Shown in pieces: positions 14,835-23,134 of a stretch of DNA of 36,526 bases. Source of the DNA: Frankia canadensis (GTDB lineage Bacteria; Actinomycetota; Actinomycetes; Frankiales; Frankiaceae); contig NZ_FZMO01000423.1 in assembly GCF_900197875.1 (NCBI RefSeq), positions 1 through 36,526 on the forward strand, given 5' to 3'. Numbering within the stretch: position 1 is the stretch's first letter; every line of letters begins with the position of its first letter. Both the position numbers and the translations under genes were made by a program. Under the pieces are notes generated by a model, which saw nothing but the letters and a program-made list of their open reading frames with translations, had not been told where the DNA came from and did no database searches.

Positions 14835-16244
14835 CTAGTCGTCGTCCGCGTCGCGGGCCAGCCGGAAGCCGGCGAAGATCTGCCGCCGGATCGGATAGTC
14901 CCAGTTGCGGAAGGTGGTGCGCACGGCGCTGCCGTCCGTCGCCCAGCTGCCGCCGCGCAGCACGCGGAACGCCGACTCCTCCCCCGGCGCGGGGAAGAAG
15001 ACCTCGCTGTACTCGCGGTAGGGATGGGACCGGAAGCCCGGGTAAGGGGTGAATCCGCTCGCGGTCCATTCCCACACGTCCCCGATCATCTGCTCGGCTC
15101 CGCAGGGACTCGCGCCCGCGGGATAGGCCCCCAGCGGGGCCGGGCCGCTCGTGCGATGCCCCAGATTGGCACGGCCCGGCGTCGGATCGGTGTCTCCCCA
15201 CGGATAGCGCCGTGAACGTCCGGTGGCCGGGTCGTGGGCGGCGGCCTTCTCCCATTCGGCCTCGGTGGGCAGCCGCCGGCCGGCCCAGTGGGCATGCGCC
15301 TGCGCCTCGTACCAGCAGACATGCTGCACCGGTTCGTCAAGGGGCACCGGCTCGACGTGCCCCAGCCGGCGGCGCAGCCAGGTGCCGCCGTCGCGCCACC
15401 AGAACGCCGGCGCTGTCAGCCCCTCCCGCTGCCGCCACTGCCAGCCGGCCGGCGACCACAGCCGCTCGTCGTCGTAGCCGCCGTCCTCGATGAACGCGAT
15501 CTGCGCGCGGCTGCCGACGGGCAGCGTGTCGATCCAGAACGCCGGCAGGTTCACCTGGTGGGCGGGTCGCTCGTTGTCGTAGGCCCACGGGTCGGTGCTG
15601 GTGCCGAACGTGAACGGCCCCGCGGGCACGAACACCTCCCGATGCGCCACCTCGCGCCCGGGCGGAGCCGGGGCGCCCGGCGCGAGCAGCGGCGGGCCGG
15701 TGCGCAGCTGGTGGGTGGCGAGCATGGTCTCGTCGTGCTGGTGCTCGTGCTGGACGACCATCGCGTACACGAACCCGTCGGCGAGCAGCCGCCGGTGGCC
15801 ACCATCAGGGAGCGGGGCGAGCCGGTCGAGCAGGTCGAGGGTGCGCCCGCGGACCTCGCGCAGGTAGGCACGGGCGGCCTCGGGGCCGAGCAGGGCCAGG
15901 CGCACCCGGCTGGCCCGGTCGTGGCGGAAGGCGTCGTAGACGTCGTCCAGGCCCGCCCGGGTGGCCGCCGCCGCGCCGAGGGCGCGCACCAGCCAGAGGT
16001 CCTCGTAGTTGCCGACGTGCGCGAGGTCCCAGACCAGCGGCGACATGAGCGGCGAGTGCTGGCGGACGAGCTCGTCGTCGTCGATGTCCGTGTAGGACAG
16101 CGAGCGCCGCCGGACCCGCTCCAGCGCCCGCGCGACGGCGTCCACGGTGAGCGGCACCGATGGCGACTCGCTCTCCTCGGCGGCCTGGGCGGACGCGGCG
16201 GCCCCGGCGGTCGTCGGATTCTCCGTCAGGCGACCGAAACGCAA
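14835..16244 (-). CDS. egtB: Hercynine oxygenase (sulfoxide synthase)
   Basis: 469 residues from TTG 16244, selected for the GGAGG seven bases upstream; the start lies inside the end of egtA (19-base overlap), implying translational coupling. EgtB is a non-haem iron enzyme that joins hercynine with gamma-glutamylcysteine using oxygen. The DinB-like N-terminal half supplies the iron ligands: His76 in DLAHVGNYEDLW, and His166 and His170 in VVQHEHQHDETM. The C-terminal half is a formylglycine-generating-enzyme-like domain with FVPAGPFTFGT, RLPTEAEWEKAA, GDVWEWTAS and RVLRGGSW. It is slightly longer than mycobacterial EgtB because of an Ala/Glu/Ser-rich N-terminal extension. Confidence 0.94.
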   Translation of the reverse strand: MRFGRLTENPTTAGAAASAQAAEESESPSVPLTVDAVARALERVRRRSLSYTDIDDDELVRQHSPLMSPLVWDLAHVGNYEDLWLVRALGAAAATRAGLDDVYDAFRHDRASRVRLALLGPEAARAYLREVRGRTLDLLDRLAPLPDGGHRRLLADGFVYAMVVQHEHQHDETMLATHQLRTGPPLLAPGAPAPPGREVAHREVFVPAGPFTFGTSTDPWAYDNERPAHQVNLPAFWIDTLPVGSRAQIAFIEDGGYDDERLWSPAGWQWRQREGLTAPAFWWRDGGTWLRRRLGHVEPVPLDEPVQHVCWYEAQAHAHWAGRRLPTEAEWEKAAAHDPATGRSRRYPWGDTDPTPGRANLGHRTSGPAPLGAYPAGASPCGAEQMIGDVWEWTASGFTPYPGFRSHPYREYSEVFFPAPGEESAFRVLRGGSWATDGSAVRTTFRNWDYPIRRQIFAGFRLARDADDD

Positions 16245-17851
16245 CTGTGTGCCTCCTCGCGCAGCAGACCGGCCGGGCCGATCAGGGCGATCCGTTCGGA
16301 CAGGTCGTCGGCGGGGCAGCGGCCGCGCAAGGTGTGGCGCTCGGCGAATTGGTCGACCGCGTCCGCGAGCTCCGCGGCCTGCGCCCGGCGCAGGGCGTGG
16401 GCCGCCAGCTCCAGACAGCACAACGCCGCCCGCCGCAGCGGCTCGTCGGCCATCGCCTGCATCGAGGCCGCCGGCCAGCGGCGCGCGACCGGTGCGCAGG
16501 CCTCGGCCGCTCCCGCCGTGGCGGTCGGATCGTCCAGCAGCGCGGTGGTCACCGCCACCGCGACCTGCCAGTCGTCTCCGGGCTGGGCGTCGAGGTAGCG
16601 CAGCTCCCACCAACCCCGCGGTCGCACGGGCGGGAACACCGTCGTCGCGTGATAGCGCAGGTCGTCGAGGGTGGGCGGGCGGCTGGCGGGGCCGCGCCCG
16701 GCGAGCCAGTCGGCGAAGGTGTGCCCGCCGGTCGCCGCGGTGAAGTGCTGCTCCCCGCGCGCCTGCACGTCCGCGTCGCCTGGTTCGGCGATCATCATCA
16801 GACGGGCATCCAGCAGATAGCGTGCCCAGAGCTCGGCGAGATCGGCGGGGGCGGAATCGCGGGATTGATGCGTGCGAGGTATGTCCAAGCCACCCATGAA
16901 CGTCGGATTATCGCAACTTTGCGTTGATTGCGGGTGAATATCGGGAGATTCGGGGTGCGTTGCCGCGGTGATGGCGGGCGGTTCCAGATCGAGCACGCTG
17001 CCGGTGCGGCTGGCGTCGATGCCGGTCCAGATCGCCTGGCGGGTGCTGCGCCAGCCGGTACGCCGCCCGGCCAGCGCGGGTGACGCGGCGAACATCGCCG
17101 TGAGCACCGGGCCGACCGTGTGCGCGAGCTGGAACCGCCGCCGCGCGTCCTCAACCGTGGCGCCGAGATCCAGGTTGACCTGGACGGACGCGGTGGAACA
17201 CATCATCGCCGGGCCGGAGCGCCCGCCGCCGGTGCGGAAATGCTCCTCCATCGCGGCGTACCGCGACGCGATGGTCTGGCGGACCCCCGCCCGCAGCGGA
17301 TCGGTGCCCATGCCGACGATCGCGAGGCCACGCTCGGCCAGCGCCGCCCGGACGAGCCGCAGGTCGGCGGCGGTCGACCGGATCGCGGTGCGCAGGTCCG
17401 CCGGCGGACCGGACAGTTCGAGCTGCCCGCCGGGTTCGAAGGTGATCCGGCTGCCGCCGGGCAGCACCGAACCGTCTCCACCCGCGCCGGCGGCCAGAGC
17501 CTCCCGGGTGCGCTCCGGCGCGATCAGCGTGTGGACGGCCCGCGGGTCGACCACGAACCACTCCGTCTCGATGCCGACGCAGGACCGCAGCAGAGGTGAC
17601 CCGTCGTGACCGCCGTTGGCAGTATCTGGCCGCTGTTGTCTCATGGGCGTGACGCAGTGGGCGGCGAAGGCGAGTATCGCGTCGCCGTCGAGCGGGCGGG
17701 CCACGCTGTCCGATCCTGCAGGGTCGGTGGGCGGGGTGGTGGATGACTGTCGCGCGGCCGACGCACCGGCGAAGGGCGCGGTTGCCGGGGCGCGGCGGTG
17801 CGGTGGCGGGTCTTCGCTCCCCGCGCCCCGAGGTGTCGCGTGACGTGGCAT
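16226..17851 (-). CDS. egtA: Glutamate-cysteine ligase (ergothioneine biosynthesis)
   Basis: 541 residues from ATG 17851, which follows GAAGGAG; the upstream open frame is Arg/Pro-rich and unconvincing. EgtA makes gamma-glutamylcysteine, the sulfur donor for EgtB. The GCS2 signature VGIETEWFVVD, FEPGGQLELSG and the late FPPVRPRGWWELRYLDAQP are present. Around residues 295-340 an extra stretch of about 40 residues (TAATHPESPDIHP onwards to RDSAPA) interrupts the usual path into DLAELWARYLLDA; its DNA (about 16861-16950) is about 51% GC by hand count against over 70% around it. The gene heads the egtABCD operon and diverges from the NERD gene. Confidence 0.9.
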   Translation of the reverse strand: MPRHATPRGAGSEDPPPHRRAPATAPFAGASAARQSSTTPPTDPAGSDSVARPLDGDAILAFAAHCVTPMRQQRPDTANGGHDGSPLLRSCVGIETEWFVVDPRAVHTLIAPERTREALAAGAGGDGSVLPGGSRITFEPGGQLELSGPPADLRTAIRSTAADLRLVRAALAERGLAIVGMGTDPLRAGVRQTIASRYAAMEEHFRTGGGRSGPAMMCSTASVQVNLDLGATVEDARRRFQLAHTVGPVLTAMFAASPALAGRRTGWRSTRQAIWTGIDASRTGSVLDLEPPAITAATHPESPDIHPQSTQSCDNPTFMGGLDIPRTHQSRDSAPADLAELWARYLLDARLMMIAEPGDADVQARGEQHFTAATGGHTFADWLAGRGPASRPPTLDDLRYHATTVFPPVRPRGWWELRYLDAQPGDDWQVAVAVTTALLDDPTATAGAAEACAPVARRWPAASMQAMADEPLRRAALCCLELAAHALRRAQAAELADAVDQFAERHTLRGRCPADDLSERIALIGPAGLLREEAHSCVSVA

Positions 17852-18181
17852 CCTGCGGCTCCTTCTCGGTACTGCACCCGGTCGGCGCCGCGCCCGATGG
17901 CGGGTGCCCCGGGGGGTTCTCCCCCGTGCTGCCGACTCCCTACCCGGCCAGGCGCGCGGTGGCGTCTCGGCCAGTCCGCCGATGGGTGGTATAGATGTGG
18001 GTTCAACGTGGTTCTCTCTCGCATATTCCACGTCCCTGACCCTGTCGCTGTTGTGTATTCGATGGAATGGTGACCGGGATGGACCAGAAAGCCGGTAGCT
18101 CGTCGTGACCGACAACGACCCGGCCCGGTTCCGTCACCGGAGACAACGCCGAGCGCAACGGCGTCTAGACGGCGCCGGGAG
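17852..18181. promoter_or_regulatory. Divergent promoter region between egtA and the NERD gene
   Basis: About 330 bases between two divergently read genes. The part next to egtA is GC-rich with a CCCGGGGGG-type run. An AT-richer patch at 17988-18072 contains TATAGAT (17990-17996) and TGTATTCGAT and is the likeliest promoter zone for both directions. I could not assign -35/-10 pairs with confidence. Confidence 0.35.
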
Positions 18182-19021
18182 GTGGTGACCGCGGACGTGT
18201 CCGGTCGGCAGTCAGCGGGACGTTCGGCCATGGCCGAGTACCTGCGGCGCAAGGAGCTCTATTCCGCCGAGCGCGGAGATCACAAACGGCGGGCGCTGAT
18301 CCTCGCCGGCATGCTGGCCGCCGCCGCGGTCGCGGCCGTGGTGGTGCTCGCGGGCCTCGCCGGGCTGTCCGCGGGGGCGATGGCGCAGCTGTCGCTCGCC
18401 GCGGTGCTCGGGGTCGCCGCCGTCGCGGCGGCGCGTTTCTTCCGCACCCCGCCCGAGATCGAGGCGTGGCGTGAGGACGCCGAGGCCGAGCGCAGCACGG
18501 CCCGCGCGCTCGACCGCCTGGTCCGCGCCGGCTACACGGTGCTGCACGACCGCTCGCTGGCCGACTCGGCGGGCAACATCGACCATCTGGTCATCGGCCC
18601 GTCCGGCGCCTGGGTGATCGAGACCGACGCCCATCAGGGTCCCGTCCGCCAGAACGCGGCCGGCGTGTGGGCCGGCAAGGTGCCGCTGCGCGCCATGCTC
18701 GGCCTGGTCGCCTGGATGGGGGAGGAAGCCACCGCCCAGCTGCTCGGTGAGCTGCCGCAGGGCTGGGAGCTGGAGGTCCAGCCGGTGGTCGCGTTCGCGC
18801 GGGCCGAGGTGCCAGCCGGGCTCGCCCTCGTCGAGGGGGTGCTGCTGCTGCCCGCCACCGGGGTGGCCGACTACATCCTGTCCGCCGGCATGGTGCTGCG
18901 GCCGATCGATGTGGCGATGCTCGTCGACGTGGCCGAGCGGGCGTTCCCCGCCTACGAGGTGTCTGGGCCGCCACCGTCCTGGCCGACCCGCTCCCGCCTG
19001 CGCGGCCTGCTGCGGCGCTGA
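18182..19021 (+). CDS. Membrane protein with NERD (nuclease-related) domain
   Basis: 279 residues if started at GTG 18182; GTG 18197 and ATG 18230 are also possible, and the purine-rich GGGAGG lies so close to 18182 that a later start may be used. Two hydrophobic segments (about residues 38-60 and 63-83) are followed by a NERD domain at about 100-215: GYTVLHDRSL, NIDHLVIGPSGAWVIETD and VPVVAFAR-like strands correspond to the nuclease-like core in which Asp and Glu-x-Lys residues are expected. Here the E-x-K position reads ETD, so the usual Lys is absent and catalysis is doubtful. Topology would put the domain in the cytoplasm. Single gene; function unknown. Confidence 0.7.
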   Translation: MVTADVSGRQSAGRSAMAEYLRRKELYSAERGDHKRRALILAGMLAAAAVAAVVVLAGLAGLSAGAMAQLSLAAVLGVAAVAAARFFRTPPEIEAWREDAEAERSTARALDRLVRAGYTVLHDRSLADSAGNIDHLVIGPSGAWVIETDAHQGPVRQNAAGVWAGKVPLRAMLGLVAWMGEEATAQLLGELPQGWELEVQPVVAFARAEVPAGLALVEGVLLLPATGVADYILSAGMVLRPIDVAMLVDVAERAFPAYEVSGPPPSWPTRSRLRGLLRR

Positions 19022-19114
19022 TCCTGTCGTTGCCGGCCTGGCATCGCCCGTGGGCCGGTGGTCTCGGGCGGGCGACCAGGGCGTTGACGGCCCCGAGGGC
19101 GTGTCCCGTCGAGG

Positions 19115-19130
19115 GCGTTCCGCGGAACGC
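19115..19130. terminator. 16-bp perfect palindrome after the NERD gene
   Basis: GCGTTCCGCGGAACGC is self-complementary and lies about 95 bases past the NERD stop and about 100 before the next small gene. It could be a terminator stem or a protein-binding site; no T-run follows. Confidence 0.3.
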
Positions 19131-19237
19131 GCCCGGGCGCGACATCGCCGCGGACGCGGGATAACGTGGACGTGATCGAGCCGCCGCGGACCTGCGACGC
19201 CGACGACGGGACGCCGATGAGCACGAGGAGAGCGGAC

Positions 19238-19387
19238 ATGGCGCGCAAGATGACCGTGCTGGCGCTGCTGGCCGGGGCCGGAGCCGCCCTCACCGCCGCC
19301 CGGCGGCGGGCGCGCGGCGGCGAGGAGATCGACCTGTGGCGCGAGGCGACCTCCACCGCCGGCACCACCACCTCCACTCCGCGCTGA
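19238..19387 (+). CDS. 49-residue membrane protein with DLWREAT motif
   Basis: A tiny gene starting at ATG 19238 with GAGGAG seven bases upstream (19225-19230). The product has one hydrophobic segment (about residues 5-20), a basic cluster ARRRARGG, and then EEIDLWREATS. A membrane helix, an Arg-rich patch and a D-L-W-x-E-A-T sequence recur in short actinobacterial proteins of unknown role. An in-frame ATG at 19217 would add seven residues but lacks a binding site. No function assigned. Confidence 0.6.
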   Translation: MARKMTVLALLAGAGAALTAARRRARGGEEIDLWREATSTAGTTTSTPR

Positions 19388-19494
19388 GCCGTCCGCGACG
19401 GCGCCGTCCGGCCTGAGCGGTCCGGCGGAGCCGTCCGACCTGGGTGGCTCCAAACTCACCTGACGGGCGGCCCGGGATCGGGCACCATGTGACC

Positions 19495-19929
19495 ATGCTG
19501 CCCCGGGAGATCCTGGTCCGCCCAGGGTTCGTGCTTCCCGTCGCCGACCTGCGCTGGCGGTACTCGCGGTCGTCCGGCCCCGGTGGCCAGTCGGTGAACA
19601 CGTCCGACTCGCGGGTCGAGCTCTCCTACGACGTCGCCGGCTCCCCGGCACTGTCGGCCGCGCTGCGGGACCGCGCCGTCGCGCGGCTCGGCGACCGACT
19701 GCACGACGGGGTGCTCACCATCGTCGCCAGCGAACACCGCTCCCAGCTGCGCAACCGGGAGGCGGCGCTGGACCGGCTGGTGGAGGCACTGCGCGCCGCG
19801 ACGGCCCGCCCGGCCCGGGCTCGCCGGCCGACGGCGCCCACCCGTGGCTCCGTCGAGCGGCGCCTGTCCGCGAAGAAGCAGCGCTCCGCCACCAAGCGAA
19901 CCCGTCGCGCGGCGCCACCCGACGACTGA
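19495..19929 (+). CDS. arfB: Peptidyl-tRNA hydrolase ArfB-type (GGQ domain)
   Basis: 144 residues from ATG 19495; GTG 19489 is an in-frame alternative. The RF-1-like domain carries the catalytic GGQ at residues 30-32 in SSGPGGQSVNTSDSRVEL, the motif that enters the peptidyl-transferase centre. The C-terminal 40 residues are strongly basic (Arg/Lys rich), as in ArfB/YaeJ, where this tail occupies the empty mRNA channel of stalled ribosomes. This supports a stop-codon-independent ribosome rescue role rather than a true release factor, which would be much longer. Single gene followed directly by a hairpin. Confidence 0.87.
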   Translation: MLPREILVRPGFVLPVADLRWRYSRSSGPGGQSVNTSDSRVELSYDVAGSPALSAALRDRAVARLGDRLHDGVLTIVASEHRSQLRNREAALDRLVEALRAATARPARARRPTAPTRGSVERRLSAKKQRSATKRTRRAAPPDD

Positions 19930-19931
19930 TC

Positions 19932-19951
19932 GGCCGATCCACTGATCGGCC
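19932..19951 (+). terminator. Hairpin directly after arfB
   Basis: GGCCGATC at 19932-19939, loop CACT, GATCGGCC at 19944-19951, starting two bases after the stop codon. Compact perfect 8-bp stem; no T-run. Confidence 0.55.
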
Positions 19952-20056
19952 CGCCCGCGGTCGTCGTCGTTCGAGCCCCGTTCCGGCCGCGTCCTGCCGA
20001 CGCGTTCGGTGTCCCCGGTGGTCCCGCCAGGTCGTCCGATGTCCCGCGGGCGCTGG

Positions 20057-20404
20057 TCAGAGCTCGACGATGCCGACGTCGACGACGACCGTGCCGGAAA
20101 GCCCCACCGGCGCGGCGAGCAGCAGCTCGATCCGGGTCTGCGGCGGCAGGTCCTCGATCACGCGCAACGGGACGTGCACGGAGGCCCGGGCGCCGATGGG
20201 AAAGTAGCGCATCGGCGCGCCGTCACGCTGCAGGATCACGCAGATCAGCCCGTCGGTGGAGTTGCCGCCGCGGAAGTACAGCGGCTGCGCCGTGATGGCG
20301 GCGGGCACCGTGTAGGCGAACGCCGGACCGAGGGTGAACGGCGCCTCCAGCCCGCGACCCTCGAACGGGACGATTCCCTGCAGGAAGCGAGGAGTCGTGA
20401 ACAC
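20057..20404 (-). CDS. Hypothetical beta-rich protein
   Basis: 115 residues starting at GTG 20404 behind GGAAGGACAGGA. The sequence alternates hydrophobic and polar residues in short strands (LYFRGGNSTDGLICVILQRDG, RYFPIGARASVHVPL, RIELLLAAPVGLSGTVVVDVGIVEL in shortened view), suggesting an all-beta domain. No signal peptide, membrane helix or catalytic motif was seen and no family was recognised. It lies about 140 bases upstream of nothing on its own strand and is followed by the arfB terminator region, so it is probably monocistronic or the end of a transcript from the SRPBCC-like gene. Confidence 0.55.
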   Translation of the reverse strand: MFTTPRFLQGIVPFEGRGLEAPFTLGPAFAYTVPAAITAQPLYFRGGNSTDGLICVILQRDGAPMRYFPIGARASVHVPLRVIEDLPPQTRIELLLAAPVGLSGTVVVDVGIVEL

Positions 20405-20545
20405 GCGCCCGTCCTGTCCTTCCGCCCGCCGGGTGCCGGGATTCGGGCTCGGCGGCGCCCCGCTTCCCGCGCGGGCCCACTGCGCTCCGCTGCCCCCATG
20501 CTACGGACCCTTGGCCTTGGCCTTGGCCGGGATCATCCGGCCAGG

Positions 20546-21226
20546 TCAGGATAGTCGGGCGTGGCGCGCGCGGCGGGCGATCGCGGCGAGCCACTCGCGG
20601 CGGATGAGCCCCGAGGGCACGTCGATGAGCCGCCAGTAGCGGCCGAACGCCCGGCGGGCCGCGTCGTCGGTCGGGTGGATGGCCGTCGACGTGGACAACC
20701 GGCTGCCGCCGCGCTCGGGAACCACTGTGATCGTGGTGACGGCCTTCGCCCAGCCGGGCGTGTGGAAGGCGTCGAAGGCGTCGGCGTCGGTGATGCCGAC
20801 GGGCCGGGGCACGCGGGCGTGCCAGAACTGGCCGATGATGCCGGCGGCGATGCCGTCCGCGTCCGCGCACAGGGGCAGGAATCCTCGGCTGGCGAACGTG
20901 TCCAGCATGGGGCGTGCTCCGTCGCCGTGCGCGACGCGGGATGGCCGCGCGCCCGGTGCCGCCGTCGACGCGCGGCCGCCGACCCTGCTCGGCAGCGTGC
21001 GCACGGCCATGAGCAGCCGGCCCAGCCGGAGCTCGTCGAGCGTCAGCTCATCCATCGCCCGCCGGACGTCTTCGGGCGGCGCGTCGACCCACCGCGTGTA
21101 CCGGCTGCGGAACGGCGCCTCGGCCCAACGGTTCGCCAGAGCGAGAGATCCGGCCCGCGAGCCTGGCGCGGTCGAGCTGTGCGTGGTCGAGGCCGACGGT
21201 GTGTGCGGGGTGGGGGTGGTGGCCAT
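20546..21226 (-). CDS. SRPBCC-like hypothetical protein under TetR control
   Basis: 226 residues from ATG 21226, preceded by GGGAGC. A Thr/Ser-rich N-terminus of about 25 residues precedes a body with a strand-rich middle (GFLPLCADADG, AVTTITVVPERGGSRLSTSTAIHP) and the C-terminal helix GRYWRLIDVPSGLIRREWL. That last motif is common in actinobacterial proteins assigned to the SRPBCC (START-like lipid-binding) group, so a small hydrophobic ligand is plausible; this is weak family evidence. It is divergent from a TetR gene, with two palindromic operators in the 65-base gap, so it is the probable target of that repressor. Confidence 0.6.
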   Translation of the reverse strand: MATTPTPHTPSASTTHSSTAPGSRAGSLALANRWAEAPFRSRYTRWVDAPPEDVRRAMDELTLDELRLGRLLMAVRTLPSRVGGRASTAAPGARPSRVAHGDGARPMLDTFASRGFLPLCADADGIAAGIIGQFWHARVPRPVGITDADAFDAFHTPGWAKAVTTITVVPERGGSRLSTSTAIHPTDDAARRAFGRYWRLIDVPSGLIRREWLAAIARRARHARLS

Positions 21227-21253
21227 GGGCGCTCCCGGCGGCGATCTGGCGTT

Positions 21254-21296
21254 CCATACGGTGCCGTATGGAGATGACCGTACGGTAGCGTATGGA
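21254..21296. promoter_or_regulatory. Two tandem TetR operators
   Basis: CCATACGGTGCCGTATGG at 21254-21271 is a perfect 8+2+8 inverted repeat. CCGTACGGTAGCGTATGG at 21279-21296 is the same pattern with four differences, 25 bases along. The second covers the TetR ATG at 21292. They lie between divergent genes and are the obvious binding sites for the TetR protein, allowing both autoregulation and control of the SRPBCC-like gene. Confidence 0.8.
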
Positions 21297-21939
21297 CATG
21301 GCCGTCGTCCCGTCCTCCGCGACCGGGGGTCGGCGGGTGCCGGGTGTCCGCGGCACGGGCGGCCCGCCGCGCCGGCTGTCACGGGAGGACTGGATCACGG
21401 GGGCGCTGGAGGCCATCGCGGCCGGCGGGCTGGCCGCCGTCGCGGTTGAGCCGGTCGCTGCCCGTCTGGGGGCTACCAAGGGCAGCTTCTACTGGCATTT
21501 CGCCAATCGGGAGGAGCTGCTGACCGCCGCCCTGCTGGTCTGGGAGCAGCGCGGAACCGCGGAGGTCATCGACGAGCTGGAGGCGATCGCCGATCCGGCG
21601 CTCCGACTGCGAGCGTTGTTCGCGCGTGCCTTCGGCGCGACGGTGACGGGCAGCGTGGAGGCCGCTCTGCTCGCCGACGCGCCGTCCCCGCTGGTCGCGC
21701 CGGTGCTGGAGCGGGTGACCCAGCGCCGGCTTGAATACCTCGAACGGATCTACTCGGCGCTCGGCCAGCCCGCGCCGCAGGCCCGCGGCCGGGCCGTGCT
21801 CGCCTACACCACGTACCTGGGCCTGTTCTCCCTGCGCCGGGCCGCGCCGACAGCGGTGACGGAGAAAGGGCTGAGCGCCGCCCTGGAGCAGTTCCTGGCT
21901 TCCCCGCCAGAAGCGGGTGGCACGCCGTCCGAAGAGTAG
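21292..21939 (+). CDS. TetR-family transcriptional regulator
   Basis: 215 residues from ATG 21292 (ATG 21298 is possible). The first 25 residues are a flexible Gly/Arg-rich arm. The HTH domain spans about residues 28-75: SREDWITGALEAIAAGG, then VEPVAARLGATKGSFYWHFANREELLTAALL, given here only as landmarks; the GSFYWHF recognition helix is classic TetR. The C-terminal ligand-binding half is helical and of usual length. No ribosome binding site precedes the start, and an operator covers it, so the mRNA may be leaderless and tightly autorepressed. Confidence 0.88.
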   Translation: MDMAVVPSSATGGRRVPGVRGTGGPPRRLSREDWITGALEAIAAGGLAAVAVEPVAARLGATKGSFYWHFANREELLTAALLVWEQRGTAEVIDELEAIADPALRLRALFARAFGATVTGSVEAALLADAPSPLVAPVLERVTQRRLEYLERIYSALGQPAPQARGRAVLAYTTYLGLFSLRRAAPTAVTEKGLSAALEQFLASPPEAGGTPSEE

Positions 21940-22020
21940 CCGGGCGCCACGTCCGGGTGGGACGTTCCTGGTCGGGCGCTTCGCCTGGCATCGGCGCGGC
22001 GAAGGGTGCACGGTGGGGTC

Positions 22021-22872
22021 ATGGCTGCCCCTTCATCATCCCGTCCGATCATCGGGCCGGCGGACCCGGACGCGGGACCGGCGCAGGAGGCCGGCATCGA
22101 GTCCGCGGTCGCGGCGGCGTCCGGTTCCGGTCTGCCCTCGTCGGGCTACCTGCCTTCGGTGATCCCGCACGACCTTCTCGCCGGCTGTGCCGCCGCGCAC
22201 CGGCGCCTGCTCGACCTCGTCGACCGGGTGGATGACGAGGTGCTGCGCCGCCCGTGCGCCCTGCCGGGGTGGAGCGTCGCGCACCTGCTCACCCATCTGG
22301 CCCGCAACGCGGAGGCCCATGCCGGGATGGTCGAGGGCGCGTCCGCCGGCGAGGTCGTCGACATGTATCCCGGCGGGGCACGTCAGCGTGCCGACGACAT
22401 CGCCGCCGGCGAACGGGTCGAGGCCGCGACCGCGCGCGCCGAGCTGGCCGCCGCCATCGCCCGGCTGGAGCGGGCCTGGGACGCGACCCATGTGGACGTC
22501 TGGCGTTCCGGCGCCGGCCGGGTCAGCTCCTACGGCGTGACCACGCTCGCGGATCTGGTCTTCCTGCGCTGGCGCGAGGTCGAGATCCATCTCGTGGATC
22601 TGGATCTCGCTGATCTGGGCGGTCCCCGCTGGGCCGACCTCACCCCCGCGTACGTCGACGTCGAATGGGAGCGGACGATCCGCGGCCTGCCTGACCGGGT
22701 CCCGCCCGAGGTCACGCTGCTGCTGACGCCGGGGGACCGGCCGTCGCATGCCGCCGGCCGGCGCGGCGAGCGGATCGTGGTCGTGGATGACGCGACGCTG
22801 CCCGCGCTGGCCTGGCTGACCGGCCGGGTGCCCGGCCGCGACGGATGGCCCGAGCTCACCCCCTGGTTCTGA
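22021..22872 (+). CDS. Maleylpyruvate isomerase-like (mycothiol-dependent, DinB-fold) protein
   Basis: 283 residues from ATG 22021 (GTG 22006 would add five). After a 45-residue Ala/Gly/Pro-rich leader, the DinB-like metal-binding fold starts at HDLLAGCAAAHRRLLDLVDRV and continues with LPGWSVAHLLTHLARNAEAH, where His residues serve as metal ligands in the family, and a later WREVEIHLVDLDL supplies the third. The C-terminal domain (about 190-283) resembles the small domain of mycothiol-dependent maleylpyruvate isomerases, ending in RDGWPELTPWF-type sequence. Members use mycothiol as cofactor; many are uncharacterised. No aromatic-degradation genes are adjacent, so the substrate is unknown. Confidence 0.75.
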   Translation: MAAPSSSRPIIGPADPDAGPAQEAGIESAVAAASGSGLPSSGYLPSVIPHDLLAGCAAAHRRLLDLVDRVDDEVLRRPCALPGWSVAHLLTHLARNAEAHAGMVEGASAGEVVDMYPGGARQRADDIAAGERVEAATARAELAAAIARLERAWDATHVDVWRSGAGRVSSYGVTTLADLVFLRWREVEIHLVDLDLADLGGPRWADLTPAYVDVEWERTIRGLPDRVPPEVTLLLTPGDRPSHAAGRRGERIVVVDDATLPALAWLTGRVPGRDGWPELTPWF

Positions 22873-23134
22873 ACCGACTCCTGATCGTCGCCGGTGCCGG
22901 CCTCTGCCGCTCAGACGTCTGACCAAGCCGTCAGGTGGGCGCCGCCGTCACGCTGGCAGGGGCCTCCCGCCGGCGTCGTTGCCGGACGGTGCGTGATCGT
23001 CGCCCGGTTGTGCGTCTCCCGCCCATCGGTGGGCAACGGGCAGGCGTAAGAATGCTTGCCGTGTCGGACAACCTGGACAGTGTGGGTCGGGCCCTGGGCG
23101 GGGCCCCGCGCGGCGGGCGTGCGCGGAGCACCAC

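Noticed and set aside
22911-22922. TCAGACGTCTGA palindrome between the isomerase-like gene and parA
   Set aside because: A single 12-bp palindrome with no second copy or promoter context; may be chance.
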